Shown here: piece after piece, positions 26,091 to 36,730 of the stretch
How the letters are laid out: each line of letters begins with the position of its first letter
Position numbering within the stretch: position 1 is the first letter of the stretch
Origin: Clavibacter californiensis
GTDB taxonomy: Bacteria > Actinomycetota > Actinomycetes > Actinomycetales > Microbacteriaceae
DNA length: 64,000 nt
Direction: 5' to 3'
NCBI RefSeq assembly: GCF_021952865.1
Contig: NZ_CP040792.1
Coordinates: 3,038,001-3,102,000 of the forward strand
Position numbers and translations under genes: made by a program
Notes under the pieces: generated by a model
Database searches by the model: none
Seen by the model: only the letters and a program-made list of their open reading frames with translations
What the model was told of the DNA's origin: nothing

Positions 26091-26663
26091 TCAGCCCTTG
26101 GCGGCGTAGTCGGCGCCGAGCACTGCCGTGAGCTTCGACGCCTGGGCCGCGGCCGTGCCCTCGGCCGGTCGGAACTGGTCGGACTGCGCCACGTCGCCCA
26201 CCCCCAGCGCCGCGACGAGGCCGCGCGCGGCGCCTTCGTCCGCGTCGTCGTAGTAGTAGACGGTCGTGGTGGCGATGTCGGTGGAGCTGGCGTTCAAGCG
26301 GGACGCGATGGCCCAGCCCTCCTTCTCGAGCGCCGTCGCGGCCCGGGCCGAGAGACCCGACGTCCTCGTGCCGTTGAGGACGGTCACGACCATGCCGGGC
26401 ACGGCGGTGGGAGCGGCGGTCGGCTGCTCGGTGGGCGCGGCCTCCTCGGAGGAGCCGCCGCTCGGGATGATGTCGGTGAACGAGACCCGGTCGTTGATGA
26501 CGAAGAGCCCGACGACGCCGAGGCCCACGAGCAGGCCGGTCGCGAGGGCCGCCCACGCGAAGGCGCGGAAGCGGTGGTGAGGCGGACGGGGCGCGCGATG
26601 GGCGCCCACTCGGCTCAGGTCGCCGGGGACCTCGTCGAAGCGGTCGGGAGCGTGGGAGGGCAT
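26091..26663 (-). CDS. LytR C-terminal domain membrane protein
   Basis: 190 residues. A cytoplasmic basic N-terminus, one membrane segment (about 34-56, [22 protein letters not shown]), a Pro/Thr linker, and a LytR_C domain beginning [26 protein letters not shown] (about 90-115) through to LGADYAAKG. The domain occurs alone or after LytR-CpsA-Psr ligases and is thought to act at the cell wall, but the catalytic LCP domain is missing here. It lies 33 bases after the DUF3263 gene on the same strand, a conserved pair in Microbacteriaceae. Confidence 0.85.
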   Translation of the reverse strand: MPSHAPDRFDEVPGDLSRVGAHRAPRPPHHRFRAFAWAALATGLLVGLGVVGLFVINDRVSFTDIIPSGGSSEEAAPTEQPTAAPTAVPGMVVTVLNGTRTSGLSARAATALEKEGWAIASRLNASSTDIATTTVYYYDDADEGAARGLVAALGVGDVAQSDQFRPAEGTAAAQASKLTAVLGADYAAKG

Positions 26664-26696
26664 GGGGGTCTCGTGTCTCCTCGGTGGGGCGCGGGG

Positions 26697-27026
26697 TCAG
26701 CGCGCGGTCGGTCGGTGCGGGAGACCGGTGGGCAGGGCGCGTGCCGCGCGCGCGGCGGCGCGCGTCTCACGGAGTCGCAGGAGGCGCCCGACGAGGAGCG
26801 GGTCGTAGGCGAGGGCCTCGCGCGTCTCGAGCAGGGATCCGAGCAGCTGGTAGTAGCGCGTGGCCGAGAGGCCGAAGGCCTGGCGGATGGCCTCCTCCTT
26901 CGCCCCGGCGTGACGCGTCCAGTCCCGCTCGAAGTCGAGGACCGCGCGGGCGCGGGCGTCGAGCTCGACGACCGGATGCGATCCGGCCGCCGGAGCGGTC
27001 GTGGAGCTTGTCTCGCGCTGGTCCAC
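26697..27026 (-). CDS. DUF3263 protein
   Basis: 109 residues. The conserved core LDFERDWTRHAGAKEEAIRQAFGLSATRYYQLLGSLL (about 29-66; shown here as residues L29 to L66) looks like a small helix-turn-helix: EAIRQAFGLSATRYYQLL is the recognition part. Family function is unknown, probably DNA binding. The GTG at 27026 is chosen because GGAAGGAG sits six bases upstream; ATG at 27047 is weaker. First gene of a pair with the LytR_C protein; divergent from msrB. Confidence 0.82.
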   Translation of the reverse strand: MDQRETSSTTAPAAGSHPVVELDARARAVLDFERDWTRHAGAKEEAIRQAFGLSATRYYQLLGSLLETREALAYDPLLVGRLLRLRETRAAARAARALPTGLPHRPTAR

Positions 27027-27262
27027 GGCATGCTCCTTCCCCGACATCCCCCACATACTAGGTGCGCCTCGCTGAGCGCCTTGCGCAGCATGCCGGGGTG
27101 TCCACGCACCGCGACGGGCACCGCGGCAGCGCATCGCGTCCGCTCGCATCCCGGAGCGGATCGTCCCCCGCATGCAGGAATCGACGGGGGCCCGCGGCGG
27201 TTGTCCATGGAGGCGCGCTGGGACGCCGCCCCTAGGATCGACCAGCGAGAAAGGACCCGCAC
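27027..27262. promoter_or_regulatory. Divergent control region DUF3263 / msrB
   Basis: No gene. TAGGAT at 27232-27237 is a likely -10 for msrB, whose leader then carries AGAAAGGA as ribosome site. TAGTATG at 27057-27063 (minus strand) is a candidate for DUF3263. Confidence 0.4.
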
Positions 27263-27664
27263 ATGGCCTACGAGATCGAGAAGACCGACGACGAGTGGCG
27301 CCAGGAGCTCTCCCCGGAGGAGTACGCGGTGCTGCGCCAGCAGGCCACCGAGCGCCCCTGGACCGGCGAGCTGCTGGACGAGGAGCGCACCGGCGTCTAC
27401 GGGTGCAAGGCCTGCGGCGCCGAGCTCTTCACGAGCGACACCAAGTTCGACTCCCACTGCGGGTGGCCGAGCTTCTACGCGCCGAAGGAGAGCGACGCCG
27501 TCAAGCTGTACACGGACACGAGCCTCGGCATGAAGCGCGTCGAGGTCGTCTGCGCCCGGTGCGGATCGCACCTCGGGCACGTCTTCGACGACGCGCCGCA
27601 GACCCCCACCGGCGACCGGTTCTGCATGAACTCGGTCTCCATGTCGTTCCGCACCGCGGAGTGA
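27263..27664 (+). CDS. msrB: Peptide-methionine (R)-S-oxide reductase
   Basis: 133 residues. Zinc cysteines C48/C51 (GCKAC) and C97/C100 (CARCGSHLGHVF), resolving Cys66 in SHCGWPSF and catalytic Cys121 in RFCMNS. Repairs methionine-R-sulfoxide in proteins, recycled by thioredoxin. AGAAAGGA lies at normal spacing before the ATG. Its stop overlaps the start of the nitroreductase gene by one base, so the two form an operon linked to oxidative stress. Confidence 0.96.
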   Translation: MAYEIEKTDDEWRQELSPEEYAVLRQQATERPWTGELLDEERTGVYGCKACGAELFTSDTKFDSHCGWPSFYAPKESDAVKLYTDTSLGMKRVEVVCARCGSHLGHVFDDAPQTPTGDRFCMNSVSMSFRTAE

Positions 27665-28272
27665 TGGGCGTGCCGCGGCATCGGGCGGGCGGCACCCCCG
27701 ACCCGTCCGGGCCCGGCACCCCTTCGCAGGGCGGACCCGTCCTGGAGGCGCTCCGCGGTCGGCGGTCCCGCTCGTCCGTGGGCGCCGCGTCCCCGACGCA
27801 CGAGGATCTCGTCCCGCTCGTCGAGGCCGCCTCACGGCTCGCCGACCACGGCGGTCTGCGGCCGTGGCGTGTCATCGAGATCCGCGGAGGCGCGCGTGAC
27901 AGCCTCGGCGCCGCGATGGACGAGGCGGCGGGCGACCCCGGATCCGGCAAGCACCGCAAGAAGACGCATCGCGCGAGCCTCCTGATCGCCGTCGTCGCCA
28001 GCCGCACCCCGAGCCGCAAGGCGCCGGACTGGGAGCAGGAGGCGGTCGCCGCGGGTGTCGCGCACGCTCTCACCCTGCTGCTCGAGGAGCAGGGGTGGGG
28101 CGTGTTCTGGCGCACCGGCAGCCTCACGCGCAGCGAGCCGGTGCGACGCATGCACGGCCTGCGCGACGGCGAGGACCTGCTCGGCTGGCTCTACGTCGGC
28201 GATGTGGCCGACGACGACAAGGGCCCGCGTGCGACCGTCGACGGCGAGCGGATGATCACCGTCCTCGACTGA
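27664..28272 (+). CDS. Nitroreductase family protein
   Basis: 202 residues. FMN-binding hallmarks: RRSRSSVG near residue 32, the loop SRLADHGGLRPWRVIEI (about 59-75), and the C-terminal GLRDGEDLLGWLYVGDVADDD near residue 170-190. Members reduce nitro groups, quinones or flavins with NAD(P)H. One-base overlap with msrB (TGATG) means translational coupling; a redox repair role is inferred from that. A Pro-rich N-terminal 25 residues look unconserved, so the true start may be slightly downstream. Confidence 0.82.
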   Translation: MGVPRHRAGGTPDPSGPGTPSQGGPVLEALRGRRSRSSVGAASPTHEDLVPLVEAASRLADHGGLRPWRVIEIRGGARDSLGAAMDEAAGDPGSGKHRKKTHRASLLIAVVASRTPSRKAPDWEQEAVAAGVAHALTLLLEEQGWGVFWRTGSLTRSEPVRRMHGLRDGEDLLGWLYVGDVADDDKGPRATVDGERMITVLD

Positions 28273-28287
28273 GCGAACGGCATCGAG

Positions 28288-28360
28288 AGCCGGCCACGGG
28301 ACTCGAACCCGTAACCGCCGCATTACAAGTGCGGTGCGCTACCAATTGCGCCAGGCCGGC
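28288..28360 (-). tRNA. tRNA-Thr (anticodon TGT)
   Basis: On the minus strand a complete cloverleaf: acceptor GCCGGCC/GGCCGGC, D-arm GCGC/GCGC, anticodon stem CCGCA/TGCGG with loop CTTGTAA (TGT, reads ACA), T-arm ACGGG/CCCGT with TTCGAGT. Discriminator T, CCA not encoded. Confidence 0.95.
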
Positions 28361-28401
28361 CGACGGACCTCGCGGGCCGTCGATCCATCATACGAGCCGC
28401 G

Positions 28402-29319
28402 CTACGGGGCGGTCGTCGGCGTCTCGGACGGCGCAGGGGTCGGGGTGGGCGTCGTCGTCGCGTCCTGGCCGGCGGCCTGGAGCACGAAGGCGGCGAACGC
28501 CTTCGCGTCGTCCGGCTGGCCCGTGTACTGGCGGTCTCCCACCACGATGATCGGGGCGCCCACGACCTTGTCGACGTTCGAGTCGGGGATGTCGCCGTCC
28601 AGGACGCGGTCGGTCGCGGCGTTGACCCACGACTGGAACCGCTGGTCGGAGACGCACTTCGCGATGTCGGACGAGCCGGCGCCCGCCTGCCCGGCGAGCT
28701 CGACGATGCGATCGTCGCTGAGGCCCGTGCTCTGCTCGGCGGGCTGCTCCGCGAAGAGCGCGGAGTTGAAGGCCCAGAAGTCATCGGGTGCCGCGTCGGC
28801 GACGCACGCGGCCGCGTTGGCCGCCCGAAGGGAGTAGGCCTGCGACTTGCTGGTGAGGATCGCGACGGGGTGGATCTCCACCGTGGCCGCGCCCGACTGG
28901 AGCCAGCCCTCCATCTGCGCGCCGTTGGTGTCCTGGAACTCCTTGCACGCCGTGCAGAGGTAGTCGACGTAGACGCGGATGTGGGCGACGCCGGCGGCCT
29001 CGGACTCGGTGGGCACCGGATCCTGCTCGGGGTCGAGGGCCTGCGTGGGGACCGCGGCGAGGTCCTTGCCGATGAGGATGCCGTCGCTCGCCATGTTCTG
29101 GGGGCCGGGTCCCGCCGGCCGTGCTCCCTGGACGACGACGAGGCCCACCACCACGACGACCGCGATCAGGGCCGCGGCGATGCCGCCGCGGATGGCGTAG
29201 CGGCCGAACACATCCCGGCGGCGCTGCTTCATCCGGTTGAGCCGCGCCTTCTCGCGCGCGGCCTCGCGGCGTCGTCGGTGACCGCCGTGCGGTTCGTGCG
29301 CGGGCGGCGTGCTGCTCAT
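28402..29319 (-). CDS. Membrane-anchored DsbA-like thioredoxin-fold protein
   Basis: 305 residues. Basic cytoplasmic N-terminus (HRRRREAAREKARLNRMKQRRR), one membrane segment (about 43-64), then an extracytoplasmic thioredoxin fold with active-site CTAC (C122-C125) in VYVDYLCTACKEF, a DsbA-like helical insertion, cis-Pro region VVGAPIIVVGDRQY, and a Pro-Thr tail. Likely makes or shuffles disulfides in secreted proteins; two further Cys (in AAACVAD and AKCVSD) may form a second pair. A possible client is the Cys-rich surface protein at 7-8 kb, an inference only. Confidence 0.88.
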   Translation of the reverse strand: MSSTPPAHEPHGGHRRRREAAREKARLNRMKQRRRDVFGRYAIRGGIAAALIAVVVVVGLVVVQGARPAGPGPQNMASDGILIGKDLAAVPTQALDPEQDPVPTESEAAGVAHIRVYVDYLCTACKEFQDTNGAQMEGWLQSGAATVEIHPVAILTSKSQAYSLRAANAAACVADAAPDDFWAFNSALFAEQPAEQSTGLSDDRIVELAGQAGAGSSDIAKCVSDQRFQSWVNAATDRVLDGDIPDSNVDKVVGAPIIVVGDRQYTGQPDDAKAFAAFVLQAAGQDATTTPTPTPAPSETPTTAP

Positions 29320-29633
29320 GGATCCTCGCTCAGTGGATGGGGATTCGGCGCGGGCGGGCTCCCGGACGACCTCAGGACTCTAGGCGGCCAGTCTGGGAAA
29401 GCGATGACGCGGCGGGCGCGGGTGCATCGCCGCAGGAGACGATACAGGCCCGCGACACCCTGTCCCCGGGTGGGGAATAGTCGCCGATCCGCATCGTGCC
29501 GGGCTTCCCGACCGCACACCCGCGTGCAATACTCAACGGGTGGTCGTCGTCGCCCACAGCGATGAGCCATGAGCATCACATCCATCACCACGGATCGTCG
29601 GGCACGTACCTGCCCGTGAAGGAGAACACCGAA
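29320..29633. promoter_or_regulatory. Divergent region DsbA-like / sugar ABC ATPase
   Basis: About 310 bases with no convincing gene. It holds the promoter of the ABC ATPase (29505-29533) and presumably that of the DsbA-like gene; nothing else stands out. Confidence 0.4.
29505..29533 (+). promoter_or_regulatory. Promoter of the ABC ATPase gene
   Basis: TTCCCG (29505-29510), a 17-base spacer and AATACT (29528-29533). The leader is about 95 bases and ends with AAGGAG ten bases before the ATG. Confidence 0.5.
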
Positions 29634-30734
<1,101 letters not shown>

Positions 30735-30748
30735 TCGAGCCCTCCCAC

Positions 30749-30809
30749 CGCCGCTGCCGCGGTCCCCGCGCTCCCCTCACCGGGAGCACCGGGGGCCGCG
30801 GCAGCGGCG
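30749..30809 (+). terminator. Terminator of ugpC
   Basis: CGCCGCTGCCGCGG pairs with CCGCGGCAGCGGCG; the 33-base loop itself folds (GCTCCC/GGGAGC). Begins 15 bases after the stop. Confidence 0.8.
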
Positions 30810-30823
30810 TTTCCGCGGTCGGG

Positions 30824-30829
30824 TAGGGT
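30824..30829 (+). promoter_or_regulatory. -10 hexamer, leaderless start of DUF4032 gene
   Basis: TAGGGT followed by six bases and the ATG at 30836. Confidence 0.6.
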
Positions 30830-30835
30830 CGCACC

Positions 30836-32140
30836 ATGGCCGGATCCCTGAACATCACCTCGGCGACGGTCGATCCCGCGCTCCTCGACCTGCCCTGGCA
30901 GCTGCCGCTCGACGAGTGGCCCTCCTCGGCCATCGCGACCCTCCCGAAGGGCATCTCCCGGCACCTCGTGCGCTTCGCGAACCTGTCCGGCTACGTCATC
31001 GCCATCAAGGAGACGACGGACGAGATGGCGCGCGGCGAGTACGACATGCTGCGGACGCTGCAGCGGCTCGAGATCCCGTGCGTGGAACCCGTCGCGGTGA
31101 TCACGAACCGCACCGACGAGGACGGCGACCCGCTCAAGTCGGTGCTCGTCACCCGGCACCTCAAGTTCTCGCTCCCCTACCGGGCGCTGTTCTCGCAGCA
31201 GCTGCGACCGGACACCGCGACGCGTCTGGTGGACGCCCTGGCCGTCCTGCTCGTGCGCCTCCACATGATCGGCTTCTTCTGGGGGGACGTCTCCCTGTCG
31301 AACACCCTCTTCCGCCGCGACGCGGGAGCGTTCGCCGCGTACCTGGTGGACGCGGAGACCGGCAAGCTCTTCAACGGCGGCCTCTCCAACGGGCAGCGCG
31401 AGAACGACCTCGAGATCGCACGGGTCAACATCGCCGGCGAGCTCATGGACCTGGAGGCCGGCGGGCGCATCGAGGAGGGCCTCGACCCGCTCGAGACGAG
31501 CACGCGCATCGTCGCGCAGTACCGCACGCTCTGGAAGGAGCTCACGGGTCGCGAGGAGTTCCCCACGTCCGAGCGCTGGCGCATCAACGAGCGCGTCGAC
31601 CGCCTCAACCACCTCGGCTTCGACATCGAGGAGCTCGCGATCCGCACGACCGCCGAGGGCTCGCAGGTGCGCATCCAGCCCAAGGTCGTCGACGCGGGGC
31701 ACCACCAGCGACGGCTGCTGCGCCTCACGGGAGTGGACGCGCAGGAGAACCAGGCGCGTCGACTCCTCAACGACCTCGACTCGTACACGGCGACGTTCGA
31801 CAAGCAGGACCTCGACGAGGAGATGGTGGCGCACGAGTGGGTCGCGCGCGTCTTCGAGCCCGTCGTGCGGGCGATCCCCCGCGACCTCCGCGGCAAGCTG
31901 GAGCCCGCCGAGGTCTTCCACCAGCTGCTCGAGCACCGCTGGTACATGTCGCAGAAGCTCAGCAGGGACATCCCGCTCGCCGAGGCCGTGACCGCGTACG
32001 TGCAGGACATCCTCCGCCACCGGCGCGACGAGGCGACGGTCATCGACCCGCCGACCGAGTCGATCGGCGTGATCGAGGACGAGTCGGACGTGCCCATCAC
32101 CGAGGCCGAGGCCGCGGAGGACTGGCGCACGAAGGTCTGA
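30836..32140 (+). CDS. DUF4032 kinase-like protein
   Basis: 434 residues. The N-terminal 220 residues resemble a lipopolysaccharide-kinase/aminoglycoside-phosphotransferase fold: IAIKETTDEMARGEYDMLR (Lys and Glu of the ATP site, about 57-75), and HMIGFFWGDVSLSNTLFRRDAG (about 142-163) where WGDVSLSN matches the catalytic HxDxxxxN-type loop, followed by AYLVDAETGKL (metal-binding D). The C-terminal 200 residues are the DUF4032 helical domain. Substrate unknown. Leaderless ATG. Convergent with rlmB across a strong terminator. Confidence 0.85.
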   Translation: MAGSLNITSATVDPALLDLPWQLPLDEWPSSAIATLPKGISRHLVRFANLSGYVIAIKETTDEMARGEYDMLRTLQRLEIPCVEPVAVITNRTDEDGDPLKSVLVTRHLKFSLPYRALFSQQLRPDTATRLVDALAVLLVRLHMIGFFWGDVSLSNTLFRRDAGAFAAYLVDAETGKLFNGGLSNGQRENDLEIARVNIAGELMDLEAGGRIEEGLDPLETSTRIVAQYRTLWKELTGREEFPTSERWRINERVDRLNHLGFDIEELAIRTTAEGSQVRIQPKVVDAGHHQRRLLRLTGVDAQENQARRLLNDLDSYTATFDKQDLDEEMVAHEWVARVFEPVVRAIPRDLRGKLEPAEVFHQLLEHRWYMSQKLSRDIPLAEAVTAYVQDILRHRRDEATVIDPPTESIGVIEDESDVPITEAEAAEDWRTKV

Positions 32141-32157
32141 GCGCCCCCGCGCGGGGT

Positions 32158-32205
32158 GCACGCAGGAGGAGCCGGGACCCTGGGGTCCCGGCTCCTCCTG
32201 CGTGC
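32158..32205. terminator. Bidirectional terminator DUF4032 / rlmB
   Basis: A perfect 22-bp stem GCACGCAGGAGGAGCCGGGA(CC) with a 4-base loop CTGG, between convergent genes. Confidence 0.9.
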
Positions 32206-32211
32206 GGTGCG

Positions 32212-33282
32212 CTACTCCCGCTTCGCGGCGCGCAGCTTGCCGATCTCGTAGAGCGTGACGCTCGCGGCGATGCCGGCGTTGAGGGACTCGGTGGAGGCCC
32301 CGATCGGGATGGAGACGACGGTGTCGCAGGTCTCGGTGACGAGGCGCGAGAGGCCCTTGCCCTCGGATCCCACGACGACCACGATCGGCCGGTCGGCGAG
32401 CGTGAACTCGTGCAGCGACATGTCGCCGCCGCCGTCGAGGCCGACGACGAAGACGCCGCGCTGCTTGAGCGCCTTGAGCGTCTGGGTGAGGTTCGACGCC
32501 ATGGCGACGGGCGTGCGCGCCGCGGCACCGGCCGAGGTCTTCCACGCGCTGGCGGTGAGGCCGACCGAGCGACGCTGCGGCACGATCACGCCGTGACCGC
32601 CGAACGCCGCGACCGAGCGGATGATCGCCCCGAGGTTGCGCGGGTCGGTGATCCCGTCGAGCGCCACCAGGAGCGGCAGCTGGCCGCGCGAGATGGTCTT
32701 GTCGAGCAGCTCGATCGCGTCCGCGTACTCGTACGGCGGCACCTTGAGCGCGAGGCCCTGGTGGACGGCGTCGTGGCCCGCGATGCGGTCGAGCTCGGGG
32801 CGCATGACCTCGAGCACCGGGATCCCGCGCCCGGTGGCGAGCGACAGCACCTCCTTGACGCGGTCGTCGTACTCGATGCGCGAGGCGATGTAGAGCGCGG
32901 TCGCGGGGATCTTGGCCCGGAGCGCCTCGACGACCGAGTTGCGGCCGGTGACGACCTCGGACTCGTCCTGCTGCTTCGCGCGACGGGCGCGCGGGGCGTC
33001 CGCGCCTGCGGGCCGGTCGGTCGCGCGGGCGCGCGGCGCCGCGGACCGGGGTGCGGGAGAACGTTCGGCGCGCTCCTCGCGGCCGCGGTTGGCGCCCGCG
33101 GACGCCGCCTCGTACCGGTCCTTCGCGAGCTTGCGCTTGCCGGCGGGGTGGTACGGCCGGTCCTCGGCCTTCGGCGTGGGCTTCTTGCCCTCGAGGGCCT
33201 GCCTGCCCTGCCCTCCGGATCCCTTGAGCGGGCCCTTCTTGGTCTTCCGTACCGCGCCTGAGCGGCTGGGCTTATTCGCCAT
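32212..33282 (-). CDS. rlmB: 23S rRNA 2'-O-ribose methyltransferase RlmB (TrmH family)
   Basis: 356 residues. A 105-residue basic, disordered N-terminal extension precedes the SpoU substrate-binding part ([14 protein letters not shown]) and the knotted SPOUT domain with motif 1 [17 protein letters not shown], motif 2 [13 protein letters not shown] and motif 3 [18 protein letters not shown]. Methylates G2251 in 23S rRNA (family knowledge). Its ATG lies 11 bases inside the end of cysS, so the pair is cotranscribed, the usual actinobacterial cysS-rlmB arrangement. Confidence 0.95.
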   Translation of the reverse strand: MANKPSRSGAVRKTKKGPLKGSGGQGRQALEGKKPTPKAEDRPYHPAGKRKLAKDRYEAASAGANRGREERAERSPAPRSAAPRARATDRPAGADAPRARRAKQQDESEVVTGRNSVVEALRAKIPATALYIASRIEYDDRVKEVLSLATGRGIPVLEVMRPELDRIAGHDAVHQGLALKVPPYEYADAIELLDKTISRGQLPLLVALDGITDPRNLGAIIRSVAAFGGHGVIVPQRRSVGLTASAWKTSAGAAARTPVAMASNLTQTLKALKQRGVFVVGLDGGGDMSLHEFTLADRPIVVVVGSEGKGLSRLVTETCDTVVSIPIGASTESLNAGIAASVTLYEIGKLRAAKRE

Positions 33283-34726
33283 CGATGCTCCAATGCGACC
33301 CGCCAGGCGAGTCCTCTATCGTGATGCCGGCCTCGGCCAGCTCCTGTCTGATGCGGTCGGCGAGGGCGAAGTCCCTGGCCTCCCGCGCGGTCTGTCGCTC
33401 GGCGATCCGGTGCTCGACCAGCGCCTGCAGCGCTCGGCGCGCGGGCTGATCGGAGGGGGTGCGCCACTCGTCGGCCAGCGGGTCGATCCCGAGCACGGCC
33501 ACCATCGCGGAGACGTCCGCGCGCAGCGACGCCGCCTCCTGGAGGTCGCCGGCGTCGAGGGCGGCGTTGCCCGCGCGGACGGCGTCGTGGAGCACGGCGA
33601 GCGCCTGCGGGACGCTGAGGTCGTCGTCCATGGCCTCGGCGAACTCGGCGGGCACGGCGGCGGGCGAGCCGTCCGTCGACGCGGGCGCGGCCTGGAAGCG
33701 CGTGCCGGCGAGGCGGCGGGCGCTGCGGTCGAGGAAGGTCTCGATGCGGTCGAGGGCGGCCTCGGCCTCGGCGAGCGCGCCGTCGTGGAACTCGAGGGTC
33801 GAGCGGTAGTGCGCGGATCCGAGGAAGTAGCGGACCACCACCGGCCGCGCGGAGGCGAGCAGGTCGGCGGCGAAGAGCGAGTTCCCGAGCGACTTGCTCA
33901 TCTTCTGGCCGGCGACGGCGACGAGGCCGTTGTGCAGCCAGTAGCGGGCGAACGGATCCCCCGCGGCCCGCGACTGCGCGAGCTCGTTCTCGTGGTGCGG
34001 GAAGCGGAGGTCGAGTCCGCCGCCGTGGATGTCGAACTCGGCGCCGAGGTAGCGCGTGGACATGGCGGAGCACTCGATGTGCCAGCCCGGCCGGCCGGCG
34101 CCCCACGGAGACGGCCACGACGCGCTCGCGGGCTCACCGGACTTCGCGCCCTTCCAGAGGGCGAAGTCGCGCACGTCGCGCTTGGCGCGCGGATCCGCGT
34201 CGGCGGCGGCCTCCATGTCGGCGGCGCGCTGGCGCGTGAGCTCGCCGTACTCGGGCCAGGAGGCGGTGTCGAAGTAGACGTCGCCGGATGCATCGTCGGC
34301 CGCGTACGCGTGACCGCGTTCGACGAGGCGCCGGATGATCTCCTGCATCTCGCCGATGCTCGCGGTGGCGCGCGGCTCGTAGCTGGGCGGGAGGATCCCG
34401 AGGGCCGAGTAGGCGCGGGAGAACTCGAGCTCGACGCGGTAGGCGAGCGCCCACCACTCCTCCGTGCCCCCGGCCTCCTGGCCGCGGCGGGCGTTGTCGA
34501 TGACCTTGTCGTCGATGTCCGTGACGTTGCGCACGAGCGTCACGTCGAGCCCGCGGTGCGTGAGCCAGCGGCGCAGCTGGTCGTAGGCGAGAGCGCTCCG
34601 GAGGTGGCCGATGTGCGGCGCCGACTGCACCGTGGGACCGCAGACGTAGATGCCGACCCTGCCGTCGAAGAGCGGCACGAAGTCCCGCAGGGACTGCGTC
34701 CGGGAGTCATGGAGGCGCAGGGTCAC
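33272..34726 (-). CDS. cysS: Cysteinyl-tRNA synthetase
   Basis: 484 residues. Zinc Cys29 and HIGH signature (PHIGH, 37-41) in [15 protein letters not shown], second zinc ligands in WHIECSAM and FPHHENE, and KMSKS at 275-279. Charges tRNA-Cys. The GTG start has TAGGAT exactly six bases upstream (leaderless). The MshC paralogue of mycothiol synthesis is shorter and lacks this C-terminal anticodon domain, so CysS is the better call. Confidence 0.96.
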   Translation of the reverse strand: MTLRLHDSRTQSLRDFVPLFDGRVGIYVCGPTVQSAPHIGHLRSALAYDQLRRWLTHRGLDVTLVRNVTDIDDKVIDNARRGQEAGGTEEWWALAYRVELEFSRAYSALGILPPSYEPRATASIGEMQEIIRRLVERGHAYAADDASGDVYFDTASWPEYGELTRQRAADMEAAADADPRAKRDVRDFALWKGAKSGEPASASWPSPWGAGRPGWHIECSAMSTRYLGAEFDIHGGGLDLRFPHHENELAQSRAAGDPFARYWLHNGLVAVAGQKMSKSLGNSLFAADLLASARPVVVRYFLGSAHYRSTLEFHDGALAEAEAALDRIETFLDRSARRLAGTRFQAAPASTDGSPAAVPAEFAEAMDDDLSVPQALAVLHDAVRAGNAALDAGDLQEAASLRADVSAMVAVLGIDPLADEWRTPSDQPARRALQALVEHRIAERQTAREARDFALADRIRQELAEAGITIEDSPGGSHWSIDGE

Positions 34727-34732
34727 AGAGAG

Positions 34733-34738
34733 ATCCTA
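34733..34738 (-). promoter_or_regulatory. -10 hexamer, leaderless start of cysS
   Basis: TAGGAT, six bases, GTG at 34726. Confidence 0.6.
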
Positions 34739-34774
34739 GTCAGCGCGCATCCGCGCCCCCGCCGGATGACGGGC

Positions 34775-34800
34775 CGGGACGGCGGTCGACGGCCGTCCCG
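34775..34800 (-). terminator. Terminator of ispDF
   Basis: CGGGACGGC pairs with GCCGTCCCG around an 8-base loop, 10 bases past the ispDF stop. Confidence 0.65.
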
Positions 34801-34809
34801 ACAGCGCCG

Positions 34810-36042
34810 TCAGAGGCGCTCGACGAGGGCCGTCGCGACCGCGGCGACGCCGTCGCCGCGACCCGTGAAGCCGAGCCCGTCGGTGGTCGTGCCGGCGAGC
34901 GAGACGGGCGCGCCCACGGCGGCCGAGAGGATCCCCTCGGCCTCGGCCCGCCGCGGCGACAGCTTGGGGCGGACGGCCATGACCTGCACGGCGACGTTCA
35001 CGATCCGGTAGCCGGCCCCGCGCACGAGCTCCGCGGTCCGTCGCAGGAAGACCTCGCCGTGCGCTCCGTCGAGCTCCGGGTCGTCGGTGCCGAAGATCCC
35101 GCCGATGTCTCCGAGGCCCGCGGCGGAGAGGAGCGCGTCGCACATCGCGTGGCTGACCGCGTCGCCGTCGCTGTGGCCGGCGAGACCCGCTTCGCCCGGC
35201 CAGTGCAGGCCGGCGAGCCAGAGCGGCTGCGTGGCGTCGACCGCGTGGACGTCGGTGCCGATGCCCGAGCGGAGGCGCGAGGCGACGGATCCCGCGCCCG
35301 CATCCCGCGCGACGAGCTCCTCCGCGCGCCGGAGGTCCCACGCGGTGGTGACCTTGAAGGCGAGGGCGTCGCCGGGGATCACCCGGACACGGCCGCCCGA
35401 CGCCTGGAACAGGGCCGCGTCGTCCGTGTGCTCGGCCGCGGCCCGTGCGTACGCGGTGTCGAGCGCTGCCCGCGGGAATCCCTGCGGGGTCTGGACGCCG
35501 ACCAGATCGCTGCGGTCGACGGTGCCGAGGCACTCCCCCGCCGGATCCACGCGCTTGACGGTGTCGGTGACGGGCAGGCCGGGGACGACGCCGGCGCCAT
35601 CCGCCCGGACGGCCTGGACCACGGCGGCGAACAGCGCGGTGGGCGTGAGCGCGCGCGCCGCGTCGTGCACCAGGACCGTGTCGACGGATCCGGCGAGCGC
35701 GGCGAGGCCCGCCCGCACGGATCCCTGCCGGGTCGCTCCTCCGACCACGACCGCGACGGACCCGCGTGCCGCCCCCGCGACGGCGTCGACGACGGCGGAC
35801 GTCTCGGCCAGGTGCGTGTCCGGCGCCACGACGACGACGTGCGCCTCCTCGACGAGGCCGAGGACCGAGGACAGCGAGCGGGCGAGCAGCGTCACGCCGC
35901 CGACCTCCACGAGCGCCTTCGGGATCCCCGCACCGAGCCGCTGCCCGCTGCCCGCGGCCACGACGACGACGCCGATCCGCGGCCCGCCCGTCGCACCGCC
36001 ATCGGTCGCGGGGGCGGACGGGACGACGGGGTCGTGGCTCAT
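34810..36042 (-). CDS. ispDF: Bifunctional IspD/IspF (MEP isoprenoid pathway)
   Basis: 410 residues, a fusion. Residues 20-245 are IspD (2-C-methyl-D-erythritol 4-phosphate cytidylyltransferase): [23 protein letters not shown] and [12 protein letters not shown]. Residues 255-410 are IspF (2,4-cyclodiphosphate synthase): [26 protein letters not shown] with metal-binding Asp and His, [10 protein letters not shown], and [14 protein letters not shown]. Steps 3 and 5 of the pathway joined, as in several Microbacteriaceae. Leaderless ATG. carD ends 42 bases upstream on the same strand, the common carD-ispD order. Confidence 0.95.
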   Translation of the reverse strand: MSHDPVVPSAPATDGGATGGPRIGVVVVAAGSGQRLGAGIPKALVEVGGVTLLARSLSSVLGLVEEAHVVVVAPDTHLAETSAVVDAVAGAARGSVAVVVGGATRQGSVRAGLAALAGSVDTVLVHDAARALTPTALFAAVVQAVRADGAGVVPGLPVTDTVKRVDPAGECLGTVDRSDLVGVQTPQGFPRAALDTAYARAAAEHTDDAALFQASGGRVRVIPGDALAFKVTTAWDLRRAEELVARDAGAGSVASRLRSGIGTDVHAVDATQPLWLAGLHWPGEAGLAGHSDGDAVSHAMCDALLSAAGLGDIGGIFGTDDPELDGAHGEVFLRRTAELVRGAGYRIVNVAVQVMAVRPKLSPRRAEAEGILSAAVGAPVSLAGTTTDGLGFTGRGDGVAAVATALVERL

Positions 36043-36048
36043 GCGGTC

Positions 36049-36054
36049 AGGCTA
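36049..36054 (-). promoter_or_regulatory. -10 hexamer, leaderless start of ispDF
   Basis: TAGCCT, six bases, ATG at 36042. Confidence 0.6.
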
Positions 36055-36084
36055 CCGGCGGCGACGCGCGCCGATGCCCGGCGG

Positions 36085-36567
36085 TCAGGAGGCGAGGACC
36101 TCGTCGAGCAGCGTGGACGCGTGCTCCTCGTCGGTCTTCTCCGCGAGGGCCAGCTCGCCCACGAGGATGCCGCGGGCCTTCTGCAGCATGCTCTTCTCGC
36201 CGGCGGACAGGCCGCGATCCTGGTTGCGACGCCACAGGTCGCGCACGACCTCCGCGACCTTCAGCACGTCGCCCGACGCGAGCTTCTCGAGGTTCGCCTT
36301 GTAGCGCCTCGACCAGTTGGTGGGCTCCTCGGTGAACTCGGCCCGCAGCACCGCGAAGACGCTCTCCACGCCCTCGCGCCCGATGACGTCGCGGACGCCG
36401 ACCATGTCGACGTTCTCCGCGGGCACCTCGATCTGGAGGCCGCCCTGGTTGACGTCGAGCTTGAGGTACAGCTTCTCCTCGCCGCGGATGATGCGCTTCT
36501 TCACCTCGATGATGGTCGCCGCCCCGTGATGCGGGTACACGACGGTCTCGCCGACCTCGAAGAGCAT
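36085..36567 (-). CDS. carD: CarD family transcription regulator
   Basis: 160 residues. N-terminal RNA-polymerase-interaction domain ([17 protein letters not shown], residues 3-19) of the Mfd RID type, and a C-terminal helical DNA-binding domain with the conserved tryptophan region [29 protein letters not shown]. CarD stabilises the RNAP open complex at rRNA and many other promoters; essential in mycobacteria. GGGGAA precedes the ATG; TATCCT near 36600 is a likely -10. Confidence 0.95.
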   Translation of the reverse strand: MLFEVGETVVYPHHGAATIIEVKKRIIRGEEKLYLKLDVNQGGLQIEVPAENVDMVGVRDVIGREGVESVFAVLRAEFTEEPTNWSRRYKANLEKLASGDVLKVAEVVRDLWRRNQDRGLSAGEKSMLQKARGILVGELALAEKTDEEHASTLLDEVLAS

Positions 36568-36730
36568 GGGTTCCCCGTTCTGTGGACTTCCCCTCAGGAT
36601 ACCAGCCGGGTCTCGCGCGCCCGCGGGCCGCCGCCCGCCACCCGATCCCGTAGGCTGGGCGGGTCAGCTGATCCAGCGCGGACGCCTCCGGACGCCCCGG
36701 CGCCGGCCCGCGCGACAACCGGAGGGTCCC
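36568..36730. promoter_or_regulatory. Divergent region carD / lipoprotein
   Basis: TATCCT (minus strand, near 36600) suits carD; TAGGCT at 36651-36656 suits the lipoprotein gene, with a 68-base leader carrying GGAGGG. No gene. Confidence 0.4.

Noticed and set aside
33272-34726. MshC (mycothiol ligase) instead of CysS
   Set aside because: Full-length CysS layout with C-terminal anticodon-binding region and linkage to rlmB favour CysS.
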